5,265 bases of DNA from Flavobacteriales bacterium (GTDB taxonomy: Bacteria; Bacteroidota; Bacteroidia; Flavobacteriales; Crocinitomicaceae). Every line of letters begins with the position of its first letter. Positions within the stretch are counted from its first letter, which is position 1. Shown here one piece after another: positions 1 through 5,265 of the stretch. A program made the position numbers and the translations under genes. Where the stretch lies: NCBI GenBank assembly GCA_947375085.1, contig CANCEQ010000232.1, forward strand, positions 1 to 5,265, in the 5' to 3' direction. A model generated the notes under the pieces. It saw only the letters and a program-made list of their open reading frames with translations. It did no database searches and was not told the origin of the DNA.

Positions 1-810
1 TTCATTAATTAATTCACCAATTATATTAAGTGAAATTAAATCATTGATTAAATTTACAGCATCATCATAGCTTTGTAAACCAAAATCTTCATCGTAATTT
101 ATTCCAAGTTGTATTATTTTCTTAATGCTAATATTTCCTTCTTTGAATAAATTTTTAATTAGAAAAAATATATTATCAAAATAATATTCACCTTTCAAAA
201 CATAATCACCCCATTCAATCGCTTCAAAATCATTATTTTCTTTATGCCAACTATATTTATCTTCTTTTCTTTCAATATACTCAATTTCTTCTTCATCTTC
301 AATCAATATATCTCTTGATTTAGTTTGATTAAGTTCTGAAATCACTCCTAATATCTCTAATTGTTTTAAAATAAGATTACTTCGTTCGTATCCAATATTT
401 AATTTTCTATCAATTAAACTAGGACTTGCTTGCTGATGTAGTAAAATTAATTTTGCTGCTATAAAAACATTCTGATCTAGGTTAATTGTATCATAATTAT
501 TTGGATTTGATACAATTAATTTAGAATTTGAATTCGTGGCTACTAATTTTATTTTTTCACCATTCCAAGAACCTCTCATAGCCCCTTCATTTATACCTTT
601 TTTATATTTCCCTTTGAATGAGCCGTCTTCAGAAAAAGTAAATTCTAAAAGTCCATCAACTCCATTGTTAGTCCAAACGGCAGTTAAGATGTTGTTGTTC
701 ATTTCACCTTTAATCGTTCCAATACTTGAATAAGTGCCTGTAATATTATTGCCTTCCTGTTGGAAAATTATTTCTCCATTATTTGATATGTATGTTCCTG
801 TAATATTCAT
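1..810 (-). CDS. Unnamed protein with beta-rich N-terminus and FtsK-gamma-like winged helix domains (3' end outside window)
   Basis: The frame is open for 270 codons from the ATG at 808-810 to the left edge, with no stop, so the C-terminus is missing. Residues 1-90 are beta-rich with repeated short strands (NITGTY at 2-7 and again at 22-27, then TAVW, GKYK, RGSW), resembling small lipocalin-like or barrel domains of Bacteroidota. Residues about 112-160 match the FtsK gamma winged helix closely: QASPSLIDRKLNIGYER, then ILKQLEILGVISE, against the known pattern AS.S..QR...IGY.R...I...E..GIV. Residues 171-177 are acidic (EDEEEIE). Residues about 212-267 look like a second diverged copy (GNISIKKIIQLGINY, then LINDLISLNIIGE). 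No FtsK motor, Walker motif, signal peptide or membrane helix is visible, so this is not FtsK itself. DNA binding is inferred; the biological role is unknown. It is divergent from the WYL regulator gene at 993. No SD is seen before the ATG. The frame is secure; the domain calls are by eye. Confidence 0.85.
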   Translation of the reverse strand, partial: MNITGTYISNNGEIIFQQEGNNITGTYSSIGTIKGEMNNNILTAVWTNNGVDGLLEFTFSEDGSFKGKYKKGINEGAMRGSWNGEKIKLVATNSNSKLIVSNPNNYDTINLDQNVFIAAKLILLHQQASPSLIDRKLNIGYERSNLILKQLEILGVISELNQTKSRDILIEDEEEIEYIERKEDKYSWHKENNDFEAIEWGDYVLKGEYYFDNIFFLIKNLFKEGNISIKKIIQLGINYDEDFGLQSYDDAVNLINDLISLNIIGELINE

Positions 811-815
811 TATAG

Positions 816-911
816 TTATTTGATTGAGTTTTTATTTTTCGCTAATTTTTTGTTGATTTTTTCAATTTCTGTTTTACGGAAGCCTTTTCTATTTTGAAAA
901 TTAAAATTAAG
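816..911 (-). pseudogene. Possible gene remnant: 31 open codons without a start
   Basis: On the minus strand a short frame ends with TAA at 816-818, only 5 bases before the ATG at 810. It reads back for 31 codons to an in-frame TAA at 912-914, with no ATG, GTG or TTG start. The encoded peptide (…NRKGFRKTEIEKINKKLAKN…) is charged and helix-like, as expected of a protein C-terminus rather than of random AT-rich spacer. It could be the tail of a decayed gene once upstream of and coupled to the next gene, or coincidence: A-rich DNA readily gives Lys/Asn/Glu-rich frames. I do not recognise the family. Confidence 0.25.
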
Positions 912-923
912 TTATCTAAAAAC

Positions 924-935
924 AATATTAATATT
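924..935. promoter_or_regulatory. Perfect 12-bp palindrome, candidate operator
   Basis: AATATTAATATT is its own reverse complement and lies in the divergent spacer, 57 bases before the WYL regulator ATG. WYL and other winged-helix regulators generally bind inverted repeats near their own promoters, so an autoregulatory operator is plausible. Palindromes of this length in such AT-rich DNA also arise by chance. Confidence 0.2.
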
Positions 936-992
936 TATGACCGCCTAATTATGTCGTTCTTCAAAATTATCTTTACAAAAAAATAAAAAAAC

Positions 993-1889
993 ATGGCTGA
1001 TATAAAATCTATTGAACGTATTCACACAATTTTGAAAATTGTTAAGGAATCTCATTTTCCAAATATGAATTTGATAATGGATAAATTAAAAGAGTCAGAC
1101 ATAAACCCAACCGAAAGAACACTCCAGCGAGATATTAATACAATTAGAAATTCTTGTTTTATTGATATTAGATACAACAAAATAAAGAACGGCTACTATA
1201 TAAATGAAGAGAGTAACAAAGATTATTCAGATTGGATGCAGTTATTCGAATTGTTCAACATGGTAAAAGTTATAAATAAGTCATTAATTTTAAATAAAGA
1301 TAACTCTGAATTTATTGATTTTGAACGACAAAGGCAAAAAATAAATGATTCAACTTTTAGCAAGTCAATTTCGAGTATATTAGAGAAAAGAAGTGTAGAA
1401 ATTTTACATAAAAGTTTTTGGAGGAGCGAAGAGAAGAAAATTATTTTTTATCCTCATTTAATTAAACAATATCAAAATAATTGGTATTTGTTTGGTTGTA
1501 AAGAAAATGGTGAAATTAGAAACTACGGATTAGATAGAATTATTTCTATGGAACTAGGGGAGAAGTTTACTTCCAAAATTAAAAATCCTAAATCCTATTT
1601 TGATAATGTGATTGGTGTAAGCTATTCAAGTAATCCAACTGTAAAAGTTGTTTTAGAATTTGTAAATGAGCAAGAAAATTATTTATTAAATAAGCCTCTT
1701 CATTTTTCTCAAATAATTACAGAGCGTAAGTCCGATACCTTTATAGTTCAATTCAACATAAAGTTAAATTATGAACTTGAAGAGTTAATTTTAAAATTTG
1801 GAGAAAAAGTTGAAGTTTTAGAACCTAAAGAATTAAGAGATAGTATAAGTGAGAGGATTTTAAATTTGCATCAAAAATATTTCAAATAA
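993..1889 (+). CDS. WYL-domain transcriptional regulator (wHTH-WYL-WCX)
   Basis: A 298-residue cytoplasmic regulator with the full three-part family layout. Residues about 5-72 form a winged helix-turn-helix whose recognition segment is TERTLQRDINTIRN (40-53), followed by a wing ending GYYI. Residues about 124-190 are the WYL domain, with the signature W164-Y165-L166 in NNWYLFG and GLDRI at 179-183. Residues about 208-293 are the WCX domain, with VKVVLEFVNE near its start and LILKFGEKVEVLEPKEL near its end. WYL domains sense ligands, often nucleic acids or nucleotides, and switch DNA binding; many such proteins (for example BrxR and CapW) repress phage-defence loci. The target here is unknown, but the divergent FtsK-gamma-like gene is the obvious candidate, together with the gene itself. 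The start is the first ATG, with an A-rich leader and no SD. The family is clear; the regulated genes are inferred. Confidence 0.93.
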   Translation: MADIKSIERIHTILKIVKESHFPNMNLIMDKLKESDINPTERTLQRDINTIRNSCFIDIRYNKIKNGYYINEESNKDYSDWMQLFELFNMVKVINKSLILNKDNSEFIDFERQRQKINDSTFSKSISSILEKRSVEILHKSFWRSEEKKIIFYPHLIKQYQNNWYLFGCKENGEIRNYGLDRIISMELGEKFTSKIKNPKSYFDNVIGVSYSSNPTVKVVLEFVNEQENYLLNKPLHFSQIITERKSDTFIVQFNIKLNYELEELILKFGEKVEVLEPKELRDSISERILNLHQKYFK

Positions 1890-1903
1890 TAGATTTGAGT
1901 TAC

Positions 1904-1945
1904 AAAAAAAGCTCGAAGAAATAATCCTTCGAGCTCTTATATTTT
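1904..1945. terminator. Bidirectional intrinsic terminator between WYL gene and gap
   Basis: A perfect 9-bp stem (AGCTCGAAG at 1910-1918 with CTTCGAGCT at 1927-1935) encloses an 8-base loop. An A7 run at 1904-1910 precedes it, giving a T tract for leftward transcripts, and a T-rich stretch (CTTATATTTT) follows it for rightward transcripts. It lies 20 bases after the WYL stop and 43 bases after the gap stop, between two convergent genes. The uninterrupted T run favours gap as the better-terminated side. Confidence 0.88.
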
Positions 1946-1978
1946 AATAAAGTTTCAGCCTCAACCTTAATCTTTTTC

Positions 1979-3430
1979 TTAATAGTAAATTGCTCTTCTA
2001 ACTTTAGCAACGTGTTTCGCTAAACGAATTACTTGTTTCGTGTAACCAAACTCATTATCGTACCAAGCATAAAGAACAACGTTTAATCCGTCAGCAGAAA
2101 CGATAGTAGCTTTAGAATCAAATACTGAACAACAAGTGTTACCAATAATATCTGAAGAAACTAACTCAGGATCAACAGAATAGAAAATTTGGTTTACTAA
2201 ATCACCATTTAAAGCTGCATCTTTTAAGATTGCATTGATTTCGTCAACTGTTGTTGGTTTGTCAATTTGTAAACTTAAGATTGCTAATGAACCATTTGGA
2301 GTTGGTACACGTACAGCATTTGCAGTCAATTTATCTTTCAAATGAGGAATTACTTTTGTTACTGCAGCACCTGCTCCAGTTGAAGTAATTACCATATTTA
2401 CAGCAGCTGAACGACCTCTACGAGAACTTTTGTGCATATTGTCCAATAAGTTTTGGTCATTAGTATATGCGTGAACTGTTTCGATGTGTCCTTTAACAAC
2501 TCCTAATTTGTCGTTAACTACTTTTAATACAGGAGAAATTGCGTTTGTAGTACAAGAAGCAGCAGAGAAAATGTTTTCGTTTTCTAAATCTAATTCTCCT
2601 TGGTTAATTCCGTAAACGATATTTGGAATTTCTTTACCTGGAGCAGTCAATAAAACTTTAGAAACACCTTTCGCTTGTAAGTGACGAGATAAAGCTGTAC
2701 GATCTGTAAATACACCTGTATTATCAATAACTAAAGCGTTGTTGATTCCGTAAGCTGTATAATCTACATCTTCTGGGTTACTTGCGTCAATCATTTGAAC
2801 GATTTGTCCATTAATGATGATTGCTTTATTTTCTAAATCTTCTTCAACAGATCCTTTGAAAGCACCGTGAACAGAATCATTTCTTAATAATGCAGCTCTT
2901 TTGATAATGTCTTTATCAGAAGAACCTCTAGTAACGATTGCTCTTAATCTTAATTGTTGACCTTTACCAGCTTGTTTGATTAACTCACGAGCAGCTAAAC
3001 GACCGATACGACCAAAACCATACAAAACAACGTCTCTTGGCTCTGAACTATTATCTTCAGAATGACCTATATTTGCTAATTTTTCAATTAAGAAATCAGC
3101 TTTACTGTCAAATTTATCTTGTTCAGCTAACCACTCACTTGCTAATTTACCGATATCTAATTTAGATGGTGCAAGGTTCAATTTTAAAATCTCTTCAGCT
3201 AATTCTGAAGTTGTAAAAATGTCAATTGGTTTATTAACTACTTTACGAGCATACTCGTGTAAGTTTAAGATTTCAGAAATTGTAACATCTGTTAAATGAT
3301 TACGGAAAAGAACTAATTCAATTCCTTTGTCATACAAAAGTTGTCCTACTTTACTTGTTAATTTTACTGCTGCACGTTCTCTTGCTACGTGCGATTTTAG
3401 TACTGTTTCGTAACCTAAATCAGTTGCCAT
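1979..3430 (-). CDS. gap: Glyceraldehyde-3-phosphate dehydrogenase, long form with N-terminal extension
   Basis: Catalyses the reversible, phosphate-dependent oxidation of glyceraldehyde-3-phosphate to 1,3-bisphosphoglycerate in glycolysis/gluconeogenesis. At 483 residues it exceeds the usual 330-340. Residues 1-132 are an extra, mostly helical segment, and the GAPDH core starts at the Rossmann motif YGFGRIGR (137-144). Catalytic Cys293 lies in ASCTTN and His320 in HAYTNDQ; their spacing of 27 equals that of the classical Cys149-His176 pair. VRVPTP (373-378), TSTGA (349-353) and WYDNEFGY (456-463) complete the active site and nicotinamide/phosphate contacts, so it should be active. Where NAD-specific enzymes have an Asp after the second Rossmann strand (…AIND), this one reads AIVTRG (164-169), so NADP use or dual specificity is possible. 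It follows rpoD but is separated by a strong terminator. The leader is (CAAAA)3 then ATG, with no SD. Confidence 0.95.
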   Translation of the reverse strand: MATDLGYETVLKSHVARERAAVKLTSKVGQLLYDKGIELVLFRNHLTDVTISEILNLHEYARKVVNKPIDIFTTSELAEEILKLNLAPSKLDIGKLASEWLAEQDKFDSKADFLIEKLANIGHSEDNSSEPRDVVLYGFGRIGRLAARELIKQAGKGQQLRLRAIVTRGSSDKDIIKRAALLRNDSVHGAFKGSVEEDLENKAIIINGQIVQMIDASNPEDVDYTAYGINNALVIDNTGVFTDRTALSRHLQAKGVSKVLLTAPGKEIPNIVYGINQGELDLENENIFSAASCTTNAISPVLKVVNDKLGVVKGHIETVHAYTNDQNLLDNMHKSSRRGRSAAVNMVITSTGAGAAVTKVIPHLKDKLTANAVRVPTPNGSLAILSLQIDKPTTVDEINAILKDAALNGDLVNQIFYSVDPELVSSDIIGNTCCSVFDSKATIVSADGLNVVLYAWYDNEFGYTKQVIRLAKHVAKVRRAIYY

Positions 3431-3445
3431 TTTTGTTTTGTTTTG
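3431..3445. repeat. Pentanucleotide tandem repeat (TTTTG)3 abutting the gap start codon
   Basis: Three exact copies of TTTTG on the plus strand, read as (CAAAA)3 in the gap mRNA, directly touch the ATG. The A-rich, unstructured leader is typical of efficient SD-independent initiation in Bacteroidota. A short tandem repeat can gain or lose units by slippage, which here would only lengthen or shorten the leader. Confidence 0.85.
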
Positions 3446-3482
3446 ATATTAATATATGTTCTTATTTAAAAAAGATTAAAGC

Positions 3483-3519
3483 AAAAAAGGCTACCCACAT
3501 TAAGTTGGTAGCCTTTTTT
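3483..3519 (-). terminator. Intrinsic terminator of rpoD
   Basis: A perfect 13-bp inverted repeat, AAAAAAGGCTACC (3483-3495) with GGTAGCCTTTTTT (3507-3519), around an 11-base loop. The seven-base GC-containing core GGCTACC is flanked by A6 and T6, so the hairpin could work in both directions. It begins only 3 bases after the rpoD stop (3523-3525). It should separate rpoD from gap, which implies that gap has its own promoter inside about 50 bases (3431-3482) or overlapping the hairpin. Confidence 0.93.
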
Positions 3520-3522
3520 ATT

Positions 3523-4389
3523 TTAGCCTAAATATGCTTTCAATAACTTGTTTCGAGAAGTGTGTCTCAATCTTCGGATAGCTTTCTCCTTGATTTGTCT
3601 TACTCTCTCACGTGTTAAATTAAATTTCGCTCCGATTTCTTCTAACGTTAAACCGTGGTTCATTCCGATTCCGAAAAATAAACGAATAATTTCTCTTTCT
3701 TTATCTGTCAATGTACTTAAAGAACGTTCGATTTCTCTCTGTAAAGATTCAGCCATTAATGCATGATCCGCTTTAGGAGAATCTGGGTTTGCCATTACAT
3801 CCATTAATGTACCACCATCTTCTGCTGAAGATAAAGGTGCATCCATTGATACGTGACGACCAGAAACACTTAAACTTTCTTTAATTTTATCTTCAGGAAC
3901 CTCTAATGCTTCTGCTAACTCTTCAGCAGATGGTTGACGTTCAAATTCTTGCTCTAAACGAGAAAAAGCTTTGTTAATTTTATTCAATGAACCAACTTGA
4001 TTCAAAGGTAAACGAACGATACGTGCTTGTTCTGCTAACGCTTGTAAAATAGATTGACGAATCCACCAAACTGCGTAAGAGATAAATTTAAAACCTCTTG
4101 TTTCGTCAAATTTTTGAGCTGCTTTAATCAAACCTAAATTACCTTCATTAATTAAATCGGGTAGGGTTAAACCTTGATTTTGATATTGTTTTGCTACAGA
4201 TACAACGAAACGAAGATTGGCTCTCGTTAATTTTTCTAATGATCTTTGATCACCAGCTCTAATCTTACGTGCTAACTCTACTTCTTCCTCTGCTGTAATC
4301 AACTCCTCCTTACCAATGTCTTGTAAGTATTTGTCAAGTGATTGACTCTCACGATTGGTAATCGACTTCGTAATCTTAAGCTGTCTCAT
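3523..4389 (-). CDS. rpoD: Primary RNA polymerase sigma factor (sigma-70/RpoD, Bacteroidota type)
   Basis: The housekeeping sigma subunit, which directs RNA polymerase to most promoters; in this phylum these are of the TTTG / TAnnTTTG type. At 288 residues it has the short Bacteroidota architecture without region 1.1. Region 1.2 spans about 16-49 ([19 protein letters not shown]). Region 2 spans about 50-121, with [30 protein letters not shown] and the -7-recognising [15 protein letters not shown]. Region 3 spans about 129-205. Region 4 spans about 215-283, with the helix-turn-helix [20 protein letters not shown] (247-266). The start is fixed by an AGGAGG SD 8 bases upstream, unusual for this phylum, and by a consensus promoter at 4435-4467. 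It has a terminator just after the stop. It follows htrA in the same direction but has its own promoter, so it can be transcribed alone. Confidence 0.97.
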   Translation of the reverse strand: MRQLKITKSITNRESQSLDKYLQDIGKEELITAEEEVELARKIRAGDQRSLEKLTRANLRFVVSVAKQYQNQGLTLPDLINEGNLGLIKAAQKFDETRGFKFISYAVWWIRQSILQALAEQARIVRLPLNQVGSLNKINKAFSRLEQEFERQPSAEELAEALEVPEDKIKESLSVSGRHVSMDAPLSSAEDGGTLMDVMANPDSPKADHALMAESLQREIERSLSTLTDKEREIIRLFFGIGMNHGLTLEEIGAKFNLTRERVRQIKEKAIRRLRHTSRNKLLKAYLG

Positions 4390-4397
4390 TCTCTTTT

Positions 4398-4403
4398 CCT
4401 CCT
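4398..4403 (-). promoter_or_regulatory. Strong Shine-Dalgarno sequence of rpoD (AGGAGG)
   Basis: Read on the minus strand, AGGAGG lies 8 bases before the rpoD ATG, a textbook SD spacing. Bacteroidota ribosomes mostly ignore SD sequences because bS21, bS18 and bS6 sequester the 16S tail, and the gap and WYL leaders in this window have no SD. The match is six bases; the flanking bases (U before, A after) do not extend the pairing. Confidence 0.8.
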
Positions 4404-4434
4404 AGTTTTTGAATTGTTTATTCGAAAATCTTTG

Positions 4435-4467
4435 CAAAGGTACGACCAAAAATAAGTGTTATCCAAA
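4435..4467 (-). promoter_or_regulatory. Bacteroidota-type promoter of rpoD
   Basis: On the minus strand the -33 box TTTG (4464-4467) and the -7 box TACCTTTG (4435-4442) are both exact matches to the TTTG / TAnnTTTG consensus. They are separated by 21 bp, inside the 17-23 bp range known for Flavobacterium. Transcription should start near 4428, giving a leader of about 40 bases that contains the AGGAGG. As the primary sigma factor recognises this class of promoter, rpoD probably supports its own transcription. Confidence 0.85.
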
Positions 4468-4524
4468 TATTAATGGTATATTTTTTTATCGTTGCGCTTT
4501 CTCAAAAATTATGCCTAAAATGGA

Positions 4525-5265
4525 TTATATTTCAAATCCTTTGTATAGTTTTTGTCCGCTTTCAGTTATAATTTCAAGCCAAACTACACTAGAACCTTGA
4601 TTTAACTTAGCTGTTAACTGTTCTACTGATAGAATAACTTCATTATTAACTTTTGTGATAATCATCCCTTCAGTTAATCCTTCCGATTTTAATTTCCCTG
4701 CATTTAAAGTTTTTATTTTAACTCCGTTCTTTAAAGAAAGCTCTTTTTTCTCTTTGTCTGAAATTTCACCAAACACTGCGCCAAGTGCCATGTTTTTAGA
4801 AACTTCTGCTTTTGATACTAATTTCGTTTCCCCTTCATTATTACGTAGTACTAACTCTTTTACCTCTTCTTCATTGTTTTTGTTACGAATTGTGACAGAA
4901 ATTTTATCGCCAGGACGTCTTTTCCCAACTTCTTCTTGAAGAGATGCTACAGAATTCACTTCTTTAGAACCTACTTTTAAGATAACTTCTCCATCTTTCA
5001 TTCCTGCTTTATCAGCACTTCCACCATCTGTAACTTTAGAAACAAATACACCTTTTAAATTAGGTAACTTATTTTTCTCTTTAATCTCTTGGTTTACATC
5101 CGAAATTTGAACTCCTAAAAATGCTCTTTGAACAATTCCGAAATCAATTAAATCACTAATTACCTTTTGAACTAAATTGACAGGTACGGCAAATGAATAT
5201 CCCGCATAAGATCCTGTTTGAGATTGAATAGCAGTATTAATTCCAACTAATTCCCCTTTAGTGTT
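4525..5265 (-). CDS. DegP/HtrA-family periplasmic serine protease, C-terminal part (5' end outside window)
   Basis: 246 codons of an HtrA (Do/DegP/DegQ) protease-chaperone that degrades or refolds damaged envelope proteins. The frame is open to the right edge, so the signal peptide, His and Asp of the triad and the catalytic Ser (normally in GNSGGAL, just before the first visible residues NTKGELVGINTAI) lie outside. Residues 1-40 finish the trypsin-like domain (GYSFAVPVNLVQKV). Residues about 47-140 are PDZ1: AFLGVQIS at the carboxylate-binding region, SADKAGMKDGEVILKVGSKEV, then GDKISVTI. Residues about 160-246 are a shorter, more divergent PDZ2 (SEGLTEGMIITKVNNEVI), ending in LYKGFEI. An internal Met at 4999-5001 is within PDZ1 and is not a start. 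No clear intrinsic terminator follows the stop, so some readthrough into rpoD is possible. Whether this is DegP or DegQ cannot be decided from this part. Confidence 0.93.
   Translation of the reverse strand, partial: NTKGELVGINTAIQSQTGSYAGYSFAVPVNLVQKVISDLIDFGIVQRAFLGVQISDVNQEIKEKNKLPNLKGVFVSKVTDGGSADKAGMKDGEVILKVGSKEVNSVASLQEEVGKRRPGDKISVTIRNKNNEEEVKELVLRNNEGETKLVSKAEVSKNMALGAVFGEISDKEKKELSLKNGVKIKTLNAGKLKSEGLTEGMIITKVNNEVILSVEQLTAKLNQGSSVVWLEIITESGQKLYKGFEI

Larger units (their letters stand above)
811..992. other. Divergent AT-rich intergenic region between two accessory genes
   Basis: This spacer must carry the start signals for both the leftward FtsK-gamma-like gene and the rightward WYL gene. 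Two imperfect -7-like boxes are visible: TAATTTTG on the minus strand (962-969), an exact TAnnTTTG match but without a TTTG at the usual 17-23 bp upstream, and TATCTTTA on the plus strand (969-976), one mismatch and no clear -33 partner. The leader of the WYL gene is A-rich (CAAAAAAATAAAAAAAC just before the ATG), which suits SD-independent initiation in Bacteroidota. The promoter assignments are weak. Confidence 0.3.

Noticed and set aside
536..733. Plus-strand open frame of 65 codons
   Set aside because: It is antisense to the long minus-strand frame 1-810, whose domain matches make that strand the coding one; its own peptide shows no recognisable features.
1..810. The left gene as FtsK itself
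   Set aside because: The gamma-like domain is in the middle of the protein, the N-terminus has no membrane helices, and no ATPase motor motifs are present in the 270 visible residues.
969..976. TATCTTTA as the WYL gene -7 box
   Set aside because: It has one mismatch to TAnnTTTG and no TTG or TTTG at a suitable distance upstream, so it is not listed as a promoter on its own.
3548..3766. Plus-strand open frame antisense to rpoD
   Set aside because: It is a shadow of the conserved sigma region 4 coding sequence on the other strand, with no independent start signals.
4409..4939. Two plus-strand open frames over the htrA end and the rpoD leader
   Set aside because: They are antisense to the HtrA PDZ domains and to the rpoD promoter; their composition is that expected of a complementary shadow.
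4525..5001. A separate 158-residue PDZ protein starting at the Met at 5001
   Set aside because: The frame stays open to the window edge and reads continuously into the HtrA protease domain (GINTAI, GYSFAVPV), so that Met is internal to PDZ1.

Overview
The window looks like a chromosomal segment from a member of the Bacteroidota, most likely Flavobacteriaceae, close to Flavobacterium. The evidence is the 288-residue primary sigma factor with no region 1.1, a GAPDH with a long N-terminal extension, AT-rich DNA, SD-less A-rich leaders in front of most genes, and a textbook Bacteroidota promoter (TTTG, 21 bp, TAnnTTTG) in front of the sigma gene. The species call is an inference from these traits, since no database was searched.

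Layout. Positions 1-810 (minus, running off the left edge) hold 270 codons of a gene I cannot name. It has a beta-rich N-terminal domain with GTY/W repeats, then a winged helix strikingly like the FtsK gamma domain, then an acidic linker and what looks like a second, diverged gamma-like domain. A 182-bp AT-rich divergent spacer (811-992) contains the tail of a possible gene remnant. It is followed by a rightward WYL-domain transcriptional regulator (993-1889). A bidirectional hairpin terminator (1910-1935) separates this from three leftward housekeeping genes: gap (1979-3430), rpoD (3523-4389) and the 3' part of a DegP/HtrA periplasmic protease (4525-5265, running off the right edge).

The right 3.3 kb reads as core genome: protein quality control, the primary sigma factor and central carbon metabolism, all transcribed leftward. 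A strong hairpin sits between rpoD and gap, and rpoD has its own promoter after htrA. The left 1.9 kb is visibly more AT-rich and reads as accessory: a WYL regulator divergent from a DNA-binding-domain protein. WYL regulators often control defence, mobile or stress loci, so the left gene is the part most likely to be undescribed, but its C-terminus lies outside the window and its function is unknown.

There are no tRNA or rRNA genes, CRISPR arrays or insertion sequences that I can recognise.
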